Below, one piece after another: positions 7,241 to 20,700 of a DNA stretch of 36,518 nt. The translations under genes and the position numbers were made by a program. Location: positions 1 through 36,518 of the forward strand of contig JAHFGN010000008.1 in assembly GCA_023247415.1 (NCBI GenBank). The letters are read 5' to 3'. Each line of letters begins with the position of its first letter. Position 1 is the stretch's first letter. The notes under the pieces were generated by a model that made no database searches, was not told the DNA's origin, and saw nothing but the letters and a program-made list of their open reading frames with translations. Source of the DNA: Candidatus Omnitrophota bacterium. GTDB taxonomy: Bacteria > Omnitrophota > Gorgyraeia > 2-01-FULL-45-10 > JAHFGN01.

Positions 7241-8986
7241 ATGACCGTCCACAATTCAGAGATCGCCGGAATATTCGATAAGACAGCCGACCTCTTGGAG
7301 ATAAAAGGGGAAAATGTCTTCAGGGTGATGGCGTATAGAAACGCCGGCCGCACAATACTGGGTCTCGCCAAAAACGCCGCCGATATGGTGGGGCGGGGCG
7401 AGGATCTGACGGAACTCCCCGGTATCGGCAAAGACCTTGCGGCAAAGATTGAAGAGATTGTAAAGACAGGCAGGCTCTCGTTTCTGGAGAAACTCGCCAA
7501 ACAGATGCCCGAGGGCCTAAGCTCTCTTTTGAAGATACAGGGGCTGGGCGCCCGCCGCGTCAAGACCCTATATGAAAAGTTGAAGATAAAGTCTATCGAC
7601 GAACTCAAGCGCGCGGCAGAGAAAAGTAAGATACGAAATCTCCCCGGTTTTGGAGAGAAGATTGAGGGGAATATCCTGCGGGAGATAGGGCGCGTTAAGA
7701 ACAGCGAAGGAAACTTCAGGGTCTCCGACGCTGAGGAGATCGGCCTTCCTTTATTAGAATATATCCGAAAGATAGAAGGCGTGAAGAAAGCCATAATAGC
7801 TGGAAGTTTCAGGCGGGCGAAAGAGACAGTGAGGGATCTGGACATCCTCGCCGCATGCGAAGACAGCTCAAAGGCGATGGACAGCTTTATAAAATATGAG
7901 GACGTGGATAAGGTTCTGTCGCATGGCAAGACGCGCTCGGCTGTAATACTACGGCCATCAGGGCTGCAGGTTGATCTGCGGGTTGTCCCTGAAGAGAGCT
8001 ACGGCGCCGCGCTGTGTTATTTTACGGGCTCGAAGGCGCACAATATCGTTCTTCGGAAGATTGCGATAGAAAAAGGGCTTAAGCTAAATGAATACGGCGT
8101 CTTTCAGGCCGCAGGCAGGCGCGGAGGAAAAGAAAAATGGATCGCGGGCAGGGCAGAAGAGGATGTCTATAAACAGTTAGGCCTGTTATACATAGAACCG
8201 GAACTGCGCGAAGATCGTGGAGAGATAGAGGCGTCGCTAAAAGGAAGACTTCCGCGTCTTGTCACGCTCGAAGATATCCGCGGAGACCTGCATGTGCACA
8301 CTGATCTTACAGACGGACAGCATACTCTGGAGGAGATGGTAGACGCCGCCAAAGAATGCGGTTATAAATATGTCGGCATAACAGAACATTCAAAGCGCGT
8401 TACCATCGCACACGGCCTAGACGCCAAGGCCATGTTCAGGAGGATCAAAGAAATCGACCGGCTAAATAAAAAATTGAAAGGCGTCGTCGTCCTGAAAAGC
8501 ATAGAGGTCGATATCCTTGAAGACGGCTCGCTGGATATGGAAGACGAGGCCTTAAAGGAGCTCGATGTCACTGTCTGCGCGATCCATTCGAAATTCAACC
8601 TTTCTCTTAAGAAACAGACCGAACGCGTCTCCCGCGCCATGGACAACCCGTATTTCAACATACTCGCCCATCCCACAGGCCGGCTCATCCATGAGCGCGA
8701 TCCATATGAGGTCGATATGGAGGCTGTGATGAAGGCGGCGAAAGAGCGCGGATGCATCATGGAGTTGAACGCCCATCCGTATCGGCTGGATCTCAATGAC
8801 GCGCACTGTAAGCTGGCAAAAGAGACGGGCGTTAAGGTTGTTATATCTACAGACGCGCACAGCATAGCGGATTTAGGTTATATGCGTTTCGGCATCTTTC
8901 AGGCCCGGAGAGGCTGGATCGAGCCGGAGGATGCGATCAATACAAGAAGCGTCGAAGGACTAAAAAAAATAGTTAAAAGAAAATGA
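7241..8986 (+). CDS. polX: Bacterial/archaeal-type DNA polymerase X with PHP exonuclease domain
   Basis: This 581-residue protein is the standard PolX layout. An N-terminal helix-hairpin-helix 8-kDa domain contains LTELPGIGKDLAAKI, with further HhH copies at IQGLGARRVKTLY and LPGFGEKI. The nucleotidyltransferase domain has AGSFRRAKETVRDLDIL (two catalytic Asp in DLD) and the third Asp in LQVDLRVV. The C-terminal PHP domain, from about residue 347, carries metal-binding motifs DLHVHTDLTDGQ, GITEHSKR, AIHSKF, ILAHPTGR and STDAHS. All catalytic residues of both domains look intact, so a gap-filling polymerase with 3'-5' exonuclease/AP-endonuclease activity is expected, fitting its place after nth. 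Its stop overlaps the radical SAM start (ATGA). Confidence 0.95.
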   Translation: MTVHNSEIAGIFDKTADLLEIKGENVFRVMAYRNAGRTILGLAKNAADMVGRGEDLTELPGIGKDLAAKIEEIVKTGRLSFLEKLAKQMPEGLSSLLKIQGLGARRVKTLYEKLKIKSIDELKRAAEKSKIRNLPGFGEKIEGNILREIGRVKNSEGNFRVSDAEEIGLPLLEYIRKIEGVKKAIIAGSFRRAKETVRDLDILAACEDSSKAMDSFIKYEDVDKVLSHGKTRSAVILRPSGLQVDLRVVPEESYGAALCYFTGSKAHNIVLRKIAIEKGLKLNEYGVFQAAGRRGGKEKWIAGRAEEDVYKQLGLLYIEPELREDRGEIEASLKGRLPRLVTLEDIRGDLHVHTDLTDGQHTLEEMVDAAKECGYKYVGITEHSKRVTIAHGLDAKAMFRRIKEIDRLNKKLKGVVVLKSIEVDILEDGSLDMEDEALKELDVTVCAIHSKFNLSLKKQTERVSRAMDNPYFNILAHPTGRLIHERDPYEVDMEAVMKAAKERGCIMELNAHPYRLDLNDAHCKLAKETGVKVVISTDAHSIADLGYMRFGIFQARRGWIEPEDAINTRSVEGLKKIVKRK

Positions 8987-10436
8987 ATAAAAGATTCCTT
9001 TTCGTAAATCTGTCCATAGAATCCGGCTATAGCGGGGTACAGCATGGAGTGGCGTTTCTTTCTCCCATACTCAAAAGGCACTCCTACTCCGCCGCCTGTC
9101 TTAATATCCGCAGTAAGATCAGCGGCGAAGAATTTTTGAAAAAGGTGATCAGCCATAACCCATCGATGGTCGGTTTTTCCTCCACTACACACCAGCTGAA
9201 ATATTTATTAATGTATTCAAAGGCGTTGGAAAAACACCCTGAAATATTGCAGATAGCGGGTGGAGCCGGCGTGACATTGGACCCGGAATTTATTTTATCG
9301 AAAGCCAATGTCAGCGGCGCCTGTATCGGCGAAGGAGAAATACCTCTCGATAATCTGTTGACCAATATTGAAAATGGCAGGGATATATCCGGCACAAACG
9401 GGATGTGGTGGCGCACAAATGACGGTATAAAGAAGAACCCGGCCGCGGGATATATAACCGATCTCTCCAGCCTGGATTTTCCGGATTACAGTATATTTGA
9501 AAGAGATATAGTTGTTTGCGGAGGGCATCTCTACGTCTTATTAAGCCGCGGATGCCCGTATAATTGTTACTACTGCTGCAATAAGGCCCTGGCTGGTATC
9601 TATGGGGCATTGTCAGGAGAGTATTTCAGAGCGCCGTCGGTAGATTATTGCGTAAAATTTCTTAAACATATGCTGGGCAAATATAATGAGATAAAATATA
9701 TTGAGTTTGAAGACGATCTCCTAATAGCCAATAAGGCGTGGTTCGGGGAATTCGCGCGGGAGTATCGAAAAGAGATTGGCCTTCCATACAGGGTATGCGT
9801 AAGGATAGAATGTATTGATCACGATCTCGTGGAATCCATGAAAAGCAGCGGATGCAAAAAAGTCTGCATAGGCCTCGAAAGCGGGAACGAACAATTACGA
9901 CACAGAATTTTGAACAGAAAATACAGCAACACCCTGTTTATCGAAAAGGCCAAAATTATAAAAGACGCCGGGATAGACTTATATACGTTTAATATAGTAG
10001 GGTTCCCGTTTGAAGGAAAAAAAGAGATGAAAGACACTTTGGAGCTAAATAAAGTGATAGGTTCAGATAAAGGGGTGTGCACTTTCTTCTTTCCTTATAA
10101 AAATACAGAGCTTTATAACATATGCAGACAGAACAATCTGTTAAAAAGCGAAGATGAGCTGCTTGACATGACAAATTATAATACCAGACCAGCCATTAAA
10201 ATGACGCCGGAACAGGAAAGGGATTGTGTCTATTTTCAAAGAGAGATATCGCTCTATCTCTGGAATCAGGAGATGCTGGCAGTGACCTCTAAAATGCCCG
10301 CCGGGGCGCAAAAAATTTTTACCATCATCTATTATTGGGCCGGAGCGGTTATATGGAAGATGCCTTTATTGTATAAAACAGCCTGCAGGCTTTATACCGT
10401 GCCTTTTATCAGATCGATAGTGCAGGGCCTAAGAAG

Positions 10437-10440
<4 letters not shown>
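8983..10440 (+). CDS. B12-binding domain radical SAM protein
   Basis: This 485-residue protein has a B12-binding-type Rossmann region at about residues 1-130 (HNPSMVGFSSTTHQLKYLL, IAGGAGVTLDPEFIL, GACIGEGE). It is followed by a radical SAM core with LSRGCPYNCYYCCNK. The three Cys in C-x3-C-x2-C bind the [4Fe-4S] cluster that cleaves SAM. Further core motifs are YIEFEDDLL, CKKVCIGLESGNEQLRHRILNRKY and FNIVGFPFE. The C-terminal 60 residues are helical and partly hydrophobic. The substrate cannot be read from sequence; relatives act on lipids, cofactors, antibiotics and small peptides. It overlaps both neighbours by 4 nt. This gene and the next look more A+T-rich than their surroundings by eye (not computed), hinting at separate acquisition. 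Confidence 0.85.
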
Positions 10441-11504
<1,064 letters not shown>

Positions 11505-11508
11505 TAAA

Positions 11509-11608
11509 TGGGGACCGGCTCACTTTTTAGCATATCGGGACACCCTACAGCATCAAGGTAAATGCAGGCTGTAGAGTGTCCCGTTGTGGAAAAAGTAGCC
11601 TGCCCCAA
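11509..11608. repeat. Nested palindromic repeat; inner CGGGACA...TGTCCCG element is copy 3 (11536-11583)
   Basis: The outer arms are TGGGGACCGGCTCACTTTTT (from 11509) and the imperfect complement AAAAAGTAGCCTGCCCCA (ending near 11607). Inside lies a 48-bp element with arms CGGGACACCCTACAGC and GCTGTAGAGTGTCCCG, which match at 15 of 16 pairs. The structure begins five bases after tRNA-Thr and ends before the giant-gene promoter. Confidence 0.85.
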
Positions 11609-11648
11609 TTTTTCTTTGTTAGGATTTAAAAAAGTTAAATCTTGCCTC

Positions 11649-11676
11649 TTGCCTATCAGAAAATCCCATGTATACT
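11649..11676 (+). promoter_or_regulatory. Predicted sigma-70-type promoter of giant gene 1
   Basis: TTGCCT (11649-11654), a 16-base spacer and TATACT (11671-11676). The predicted transcript start near 11683 would leave a leader of about 29 nt before ATG 11712. This supports that start over the upstream in-frame ATG at 11562, which lies inside the repeat. Confidence 0.55.
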
Positions 11677-11711
11677 TAAATGGTTATTTCATACTAACTC
11701 TTATTAAAAAT

Positions 11712-14700
11712 ATGAAAAATGATAATATTATCCGCAAAATAACAGCTATCCTGCTCATAGCGTCTTTTCTCGCTTATGACATCTCCTGGGCATACCCTGA
11801 CAATCATCTCAGACCGCCGGCCATATTCAACCCCCTTACCCCAGAAGCCGCGGATATAGCAAAACTTAAGATCGGCGCGTATATGCATCTTAAAGGCAGA
11901 GTCGCGCCCTCCGGACTGAAGATCTCCTTTGGCCAACCTGTTGCAACTGAAGATGGTTCAAGGCTGTTACTATTACCCTGCTCTATTGAAGACAGGCAGT
12001 ATATCGCGCGTATAAGAGGCCAAGAGATAATAGACATCCGAAGGCAGGGTAACCCATATCCCCGCAGTTCATCCCAAACCTTCTACAGGAACTACCGAGA
12101 CTATTATTCACCTGAACTCGCTGCCCTGAGAGAAAATCCACCCGGCCTGCCTGTAACCATAGCCATCTTTCGCGGCAGATATTCATCTGTAGACGAGTTT
12201 TGCGATAAGATAAGTTCGGTTATACCTTCATCCGTTGTCGCGAATAGCTCTATATTCCCACCCGAAATACGCGCCTTAAATACGCCCTTTCCTATCTCAC
12301 ACAGATATCTCGAAGATCCACGCTTAATGGAGATGGCATGGGGTGAGTCCTTCACAAACGCCCTGCGCCAGTCGGCGAGCGGAGTGGTTGAAGGATTCAA
12401 GCGGGACTATATCATCGAAAGCGCGGCCTCTAAGGAATGGGTTCCGGTTGTGGAGGTGCTAAAAGATGAGCCGCCTATAAATCCGGAGAAATATGTGCGC
12501 CTGAAGAAGTTTATTTTATCAAGATTAAAAGAGCTTAAGGCGGGCGACAAAACAAACTTTTTAAGCCCTGAGACCAGCGAACCTATCAAAGCATATTTGC
12601 AGGACTGCCTTAAAGGAGAAGCCGCCATAGACGTAAAGGCGATCCACGACTATTTAAAAGCCAAGAATGAGTATGAAAAACTCCTCTTACTAATATGTGG
12701 ATTGACAGGCGTACAGAGATATCATTACGAAGATACCTTTGCCTTAAAGGCGGATCTTCAGTTAACAAAGGATGACGTTAGAACACACTTAGAAGGCGCC
12801 AGGTGGCAGGAATATATGGCATATCTGGCATTCTTTACCGCTTTCTTAAAAGACAGGGAATATGCCCAGGCGATAGCGGATCTCGTTGAAGAAGGCAGGA
12901 CGGGCTGGAGGACGCAGAAGATACGCGATAACTTCATACCATTGGCATTGGGCAGCATCCTCACGTCTTTGTCACGTGCCACCGACGGTCTCCCCTCCCG
13001 AACAGAAGAAGCGGAGGGCGCAGCCTTGAGGAAGTTGTTAGAGACAAACGGCGTTCCTCAGGTTAGTTTCCTGAAAAGAGGCACCCGAAAATTAATAGAA
13101 TGGCCGAAAGACGGGAGTCTAGTCTTGCCAGGCTTTGTCGGAAGGGTTCGAATGAAAAGTCCCAGACAGGAAAGAGTGAGGACCAGTCTGAAGCAATGGC
13201 GGAAGAATCCCCATCACTCTGAGATATCAGAGGGGGGCGCGTTCATATGTGGAATGGTGAGGAAGACGCCTGTTATCTTCCACAGCGGCAATGTCGAGGT
13301 GGAAAGGATAGAGGCGGCAAGAGGCATTCTGCAGGAAACCTTCCCGGCGCTTAAAGAACTCGAACTCTACAGACTGCCGGCAGGGTATGTGACTGTCAGA
13401 GACGGATCGGATGAGACGATGGTTGGAAACAATCATATTGATACCGGTGGAGGGATATTGCCGGCTGAACTCTTCACTGACGGAAAACCGCGATTCTTAA
13501 TCGACCCATATTTTTACAGCGAGATAAAGGGGAACGACAAATACGATTTTGACCTATTTTTAGGCCGGCATGGAGGTGAGGTCGAGGTTGTGCTGGTGGA
13601 CGAGGATGAGAGGCATTTCAACCCGGCCAACTTCGCCTGTATCTTTATCGAAGGCAGGCTAAAGGTCCTGATGAACTACGCGCCGAAGACCATCGCCAGA
13701 CTCCCCTTTAGAGAAGGCGTATTGATAAGCCCCGCCAGAGCTGAAGAGGGCATGTGCTCGACTGCCCGCAAAGGCGGCAGTTATGGCTGCCTTGTCAGCA
13801 TGGATTTTTCAGGAGGAGACTCTTTTATGCTGCCGGCAGGAGAAGGACAGGAGCTGTCTAAGACAAGTCCAGAGAAGGTGTGGAAGGAAGATATACTCAG
13901 GCAGGCAGGCGTCGAGCAATTGATCACTGTCTTTAAGCATACGCCGGACTATTCCGGAATAGACCAGCTCCTCGCTGCCCTGGGCAGCGCGAACCTGCCC
14001 GAAGCCCAATACCAGCAGTTTACCGCGAGCCTCCGCCGCGTCAAAGAGGAGATAGACCCGGCACGGAGGTGGCAGGCAGTAGATGAATGGGTGCGTCTTC
14101 TCAATGAGCTTCTACTCGCGCCTATCAATCGCCTCATTTTAGTTGAGCCGAAATTGGCGACCGCTAAAAGGCATATGCTGTGGACCCCTGTGCATCAATT
14201 ATTTACATGCGCTCTTGAATTCCCCGCTGGATATATGGGGCATATGGTGGAGTGGTGGGTGGTGGATGGCGCCAAACTCCCTGTTGTATATCTGAATGAC
14301 AGGTTCCCGAGCGATATGCCGCTGACAGGGGCTGCGATAAATGTTGCGCGCCGCGCGTCATTGTTCAAGAGATTAGGTGAGTTGGCGCAAGGCCGAGATG
14401 TATATTCGACGCCTCTCGGCAGCTTATTGCATAGAATTTGGCCGGCCAACATGGGAGAAGACGGCGCTCGCAGACTGGCCCGCCTCCTTATTCAAGAGAC
14501 CCGGCGCGAGGCATTGCGAGGCCTTCAGGTGATGAGGCAGATCATGCCGCAGATAATAAGTTTAGCCCTCCGCGGAGAATTACTGACAAGGCAAGGCTCT
14601 GCCGAGATGGCAGGGCTAAAGGCGGCCTCAAAGACAGCATCGCTATTTTTCAAGTCAGCGCTCGGCCGGTATAAAACAGCCGCAGCATTCGATATTTACC

Positions 14701-17700
14701 GGCTCGCGCTTCACGCTGCTATAAAAGCGTCGTGCTTATCGCGTCTGCGGCTCGAAGACAAACCTGGAGACTTGGCTCAATATGAACTGCTGAATGCAGT
14801 GATGAGCCATGGCCGCAAAAATGGGCCCGCGCAAAACATGGCAGATATATATATTGAGGTATACCATCAGATCTTGGAAGAGGTCTTCAATCTGGCTCCG
14901 AATAAAAAGGCCCCATCAAAACCAACGATGTCCCAGATAGTGGAGCGAGTCGCCAGGCTCTCACCCCCAGAGCGTCAGGGCATCGCGGAAAAGATCTGGG
15001 ATAATGAGTTCACGCCAGCCGGCACCCTTAAGCTCAATGCGCAGCGCCCTGGGCTTCCCCCCGGAAGCAACCCGGAGGATGTGTCGCCGAAAGTGGTAGA
15101 CGAGATAACACGACTGGCTCGCGCCTCATCGAGCGGGGCGCAGTCGGTTGCGAAGAGGTTCAACTTCTCCAGCTCACACGACAGGCGCTCATCGGCCGGG
15201 GATAATGCAATTCCAGCGATGATTGGAGGCTATAAGGTGCTCGAGGAAATTGGCAAGAAAGAACGTAATGTGTTTTATAAGGCGAGCAAACCAATTACAC
15301 CCGATGATATCGTATTTATAAAAAAGAGGCGCGATCCTGAAAAATACGCCAAATTCTTTAAACAGGAAGTATATATAATGGAACGATTAGCGCCGTTAGA
15401 ACTTCCATTTATACCAAGGCTCATAGAGATAGGCCCAGACTGGATTGCGATGGAATATGTAGATGGAGAGAGTATCTATGACTGGGCATTGCGAGCCAGC
15501 AGAAACCCCCGGGAGGTCCTGGAGGTGATCGCGAAACTGCTGGATGATTTACATCGCCTGCATCAAGAAGGCGTAGTCCACTCTGACGTAGTGCCAGCCA
15601 ATATATTTATTACAAAAGGTCAAATTCCGAAGCTGCTAGATTTCGAGATAGCCCACACGGATGAAAAAACGGTATTCGACAATCCTAACTTCTTTTATGG
15701 CACCGTGAAATATGTAGCGCCAGAATTGATATACTCAGGCACAAAGCCGACGCGACAATCGGATATATGCCAAGCGGGATTGATGCTATATGAAATCGCG
15801 ACAGGCGAACTGGATACATTGCAGCGTACCGGTTCTTCTCAACTTTCTTTGACTGATTTGGTCAGACAAATCGCGAACGCGCCAACGCCTGCCAAGGGAG
15901 ACATACAGCGACGTTTGTTATGGAATTGGAAATCCGTTGACGGGCTCGCCGAAGTCATCGCGAAGGCAATAGCAAAGGATCCGAATGAGCGCTACAGAAG
16001 CGCTGCTGGGATGGCCTCTGCCATCAGAGGCCTCTTATCGAGCGAAGAGGGCCTGATCGGGGTGAGGATAGAACCAGCCGTTGAGGCTGATCTGGATGCG
16101 ATATTGGAGTTGAGCAGGAAGGTCCTGCAGCCGGTACTGACGAAGATAAAGAGCGGCCCAGGCGAAGAGAAGGCGTTGGAAGAGGCGTTTATTGAGCACA
16201 TGCGCTCTGTGATAAGAAAAGAGATTAATGGCGCTGTGATCGTTGCCAGGCATAATGAAAAAGTAATAGGATTCGCGGCAAGCTTCATTACGACTGACCC
16301 GAAAGAGGCGCATCTGGGAGGCGTCGCAGTAGATCCTGCCTGGCAGGACAAAGGGTTGGGAAAAGGTATTTTTAGAAGGTGGTTCAATGAAATGAAAAAG
16401 ATCCGGGACATCGAGACGATTGTCGTTGAAGACCACTCAGGAGGGGCGACGGGGCATATTGCCAAAGGAGAAGGATTCGCCGAAAGGCAGTATGATCTCG
16501 CCTCATTCGATCCAGAGGCGCCTCCTGTGTATGTCTGGGAGCGCCAAAACCAGCCGCGCCGTTCCACCAGCGGCGTTGATAAATCTGACCGCGGCTCGAC
16601 GAGCGGCAGCCAGCGAGAATCATCGAGCAAAACGAAAGGCCGCAGGAATGAGTTGACAGAAGAAGGATGCGCGAATGCCCTCGTAAAGCTAGGATATTCC
16701 AGGGAATACGCCTCGCGCATCGCGCCGAAGTTTTTCAAAACGTTTAAACGCCTCGGGCTCTCTGATACGCTTAGGAAGATTTACCCTCGCGAGTTGATAC
16801 CCCTTCTAATTGACCTCACGATTGTATTTCAGCAAGAGGGCCTACTCAAGAAGATCAGACGCACCAAGATGCCAAAGCACGAACGGCGTAGGATTGAAAA
16901 AGAACTCTCCTCTAATTTGTATAACTGCTGCGGGTTAACGCAATTTGAACTGCTTGTCTACGCCCTTTTAGGCCTTGACGCAAAGGCCGCGATAGGGTCT
17001 ATGCATGCCTTTCTGACCCGTCAGACCGAAAAAGGCAGAGTAAGATTTGTTGACTATGCAAATGACATCGCGCGCGAAATCAATATATTACGTTATTATA
17101 ATCCTCCCAAAAAGGGGAAAATGGGCCGTTATTGGCTGCTCAAGAATAAGTATCGCCTCTCGAGCGCAAAAGCGCGCAGTCTGCGATACCTGCTCAATAC
17201 CAAAAAGATAAAGGCCAAGGATATGTCTACGCCGAATCTATTGAACCTTCTTTATCCGCACTTCCTCCTCGATGAACGCGGCGTGGCTGGAGCGATCTAC
17301 GCAACTCTCGGAGAGATATACTGTCAACTCGGTAGGTATGACCCGGGATTCTATGATACTGCTAGACTCCTGGCATCAAAGGCGGCTGAATGGAACCCTA
17401 ATTGCGCGAACACCTATATTTTGCTGGGAAATATATTTTCGGATATCGGCGAACCCAACAAGGCCCTGGGCGCATATAGAAAGGCTATAAGACTCAATCC
17501 GCACTGCGCTCTAGGTTATGGCAGCCTTGCGAGAATCTACAGCGAAAGTGGAAATTATAGAAAGGCGCTTGAATACTCCAAAAAGGCCGCTCGTCTGGCG
17601 CCTACTTCTAGCGTAATCCTCTCTCTGCTTGGCTGGGAATATCAGATGGCGGGAAGATTGAAAGAGGCCGCTCAATTCACACGGGAAGCCATTAAGATGG

Positions 17701-20700
17701 ACACAAACAATTGGATCGCCTACGCCTCCTTAGGATATATCTTCCTCGATCTCAAAATGGAGAAACAGTCTGTAGCAAGTCTCGCGATCGCGGCAAGCCT
17801 TAATCCAGGTAGATTTAAAAAGGCCACGAAGGAGCTTCTTAGAGTATATAAAGCCAAAGGCAAAAAGGCCCTTCTTAATGTTATATTGCGGGCTGAGGTG
17901 GAACGCCATCGCAGCGCTAAAACGCCCGCCGCTAAAGCGTCCGCAGGCACGCCAGAGCGCAAGTCATCGAGCGGCGATAGGGAAAGAGTAACAGCGTTTG
18001 CGCTTGGCCTTAAGGTGCAGCCGGACATAAAGAGCATTCGAGAGATATTTCAGGAGACGCTCAGACTGATGATCCATCTGGGGTATCCGCATTCTCAGGT
18101 CCTCAAGACTTTTATCGAGGCCTTGAGCGGTCTAGTCGATAGGGCGAAGGCAAGATATGACGGAACAGTATTCGTCAAAAGCATGCGCGTCGATAGATTC
18201 AATACGTCAATAATAGTCGGTGTACCCGCGAAATTATGGAATGCTGTCCTTCGCCGCCAACAAGATCTTACAGCCGCGTTTCGATCCCCCGATATTTTTA
18301 TAGAGACGACCGCAGCGACTCTTATCCGCGAGGCCTGGGGATATTGGTACATAAGATCGGCCGATCTAACATTAACAGCTATGCACAGTGAGATCGATGA
18401 TATAACGGGGCAGAGGGCAGCGGTTGCGATTGAGAGCGGGGCAATAGATCAATTTTTATCTGAAAGAAAAAAGGGCGGCCGCCAAGAGGATATCATCCGT
18501 CTCACAGCGGACATCTTTGCCGGTGAACTTTTTGAAGGCCTGCGCCATTTTGACGCGTTGGATTGGGCGAAGAATAGAGGGCTGCATGTCCCGGCGCTGA
18601 TTGAAAAACCTTGCAAAACAATAAACAAGAAGGAATGGAACGCGTTTCGCAAGCCCGTGAAGACGATCCTGGAGACAAAAGGCGAGCCCATAAGGCTTCT
18701 CGCGCGAGAACTCCGGGCGCGCATCCTAAACATCCTTTGTTTATACATGACAAAGAAGCGGGGAGGAAGGATATCGATTGCGCCGCCTCAGTCAAATACA
18801 GATCGATTGATCATATTCTTTACCCTTATCGCGTTTAATAAAGGCCTTCTCGATCTGAAGCTATTTGATGTAAGCCGCAGAAACAGCAAGGCCGTTCAAA
18901 AACAATTTCTTTCATTAGCCGAATATCTCTGGCTCAAGGTCCAACATAAGATAGCCGAATGGGAATCGCGTTATCGGGCTGAAGCTCGCGGCTCATCGAG
19001 CGGCCGCATCATCGAGGTAGAAGACGGTGAGAGTGTAGAGACGAAGGATTCTAATAAAGTATTGAAGGCATCACTTCAAGTTTGCTTGGCCGTTGCGGCT
19101 TATAATACAAAAACCGGCGCGCGGAGGATTGCGCATTTTCTGGATAATGGGCACTTGAAATATATACTCAGTAAAAGATTTATGCAGGAAAAATTGATAG
19201 AAGAATATAATCAGGCCAAGGAAAGGTATATAAGCGAACTACTAAAAGATATAAGCGGCGCAGACTGGCAGGCAGTTGTATGTTCGGTAAGTGAGCCGGG
19301 ATACCTCGGAAGCGATGTGAAGATCGCAGCGAATGAACTGCGCGGCTGGCTCATCCATAGAAATGGCATCCCAAAAGAAAATATCAGAATGCATGAGGGG
19401 CCGAAAGGCATGGGTAAGGCCGTTATATTGGAGGATCCCGGGGAGGCCTATATCTACAAGTTAGACGAAAAAGGATATTTGGCGCTGGGAATATATAAAA
19501 AGACAGGCGAGCATAATTTTGCCATGTGCGAGACGATAGATTTAGCCGCGCAAGGCAGTATCCGCAGCTCGACGAGCGGTGCGCTTAAAAATGAGCCGTC
19601 CCCAACACCTCTGACCCCTGCGGCCAGACATTCCAGCATCCTTCCGCCAAATTATGAGATGGTGTCAGTTACATCAACTCCCTATTGTAGTAAGACCTCA
19701 GATCCCGATACTTTTTTGAACAGGGACTACGAGTCTCTAAATATGAGGTATGGCGGGGAATTAACCACGAGAATCGAAAAGTTATTGACGAGACGTTCCA
19801 ATAGTCCGATTAGCATACTCTTTGTCGGTCCCGGACGTGGGAATGAACTTATCGAGACGAAATTAAAGTTCAGAGATCAGATTAAGTTATATGCGATCAA
19901 TAAAGAACCTGGACTGTTGTATCCGGATGAGGAAGTAGAGAAAAAGCTCGAAGGCAGAGGTATCAGGCCGGATGTCTATGGTTGGGACAAAGTGATAGAG
20001 CCCAACGGCTTCGCAACGGTTGACATTGTGACGCATATACCTTCTCAATGGGGGGAGTTCGACGCCGTTATATTCGGGAGCGCGGTTGCCGTATATATAA
20101 AGGACAAGATTGGGATATTCAATAAATTATATGCATCATCCCTGAAAGAAGGAGGACGGCTATTCGCCCTTTTGCATAAGATTGGTCTTACAGATGAAGA
20201 TACCATAGGGGAGTCTCCGGCCTATGAGCAAGAACTGGACATGGAGGCGCAGTTTAGGCACGATGACCCGTTTAGCCGCGCTGACAAATATTTCGAAGGC
20301 CTCTCTCGCCGTTATAAGAATTTCATGATGTTGGGACAAGCAGCTATTTGTTGGGAAAAAGGCAATGGCCTGAGAGAGATTCCGTTGAAGTTTGTAGATG
20401 CTCTGCCCATCCTATTGGCACCAAGAGGTAGATATGAGTCATATTATAAAGAAGCGCCTGTGGCGCCAGCAGAAGAGACTGCACCCAGGCAGTCGTTGAG
20501 CGGCATGCCGAACAGCTTTGATGGATTGCCGGATGACCTTGTGGGGTTATTCAAGGCGGACGATGGAAGGGTATTATATGCGGCGTGGGATAATGAGAAA
20601 GAATTTGTCCTAAAGGAGGCGGGGAAAGAAGCGCCTGCCATAATGAGGAATTTTAGGGCATTTTCCAGGAGGTATGAGGGCCTCAGCCAAAGGGTGACCC

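Noticed and set aside
11562-11711. Upstream in-frame start of giant gene 1 (adds 50 residues)
   Set aside because: It begins inside a palindromic repeat and upstream of the predicted promoter; the signal peptide starts naturally at ATG 11712.
13400-13700. Pentein/amidinotransferase-like signature (NNHIDTGGGILP) in giant protein 1
   Set aside because: The H-x-D fragment alone is suggestive, but I could not find a convincing set of the other catalytic residues, so no call is made.
15992-16738. Long minus-strand open frame opposite giant gene 1
   Set aside because: Low-complexity Ser/Pro-rich shadow opposite kinase and GNAT domains that are clearly coding on the + strand.
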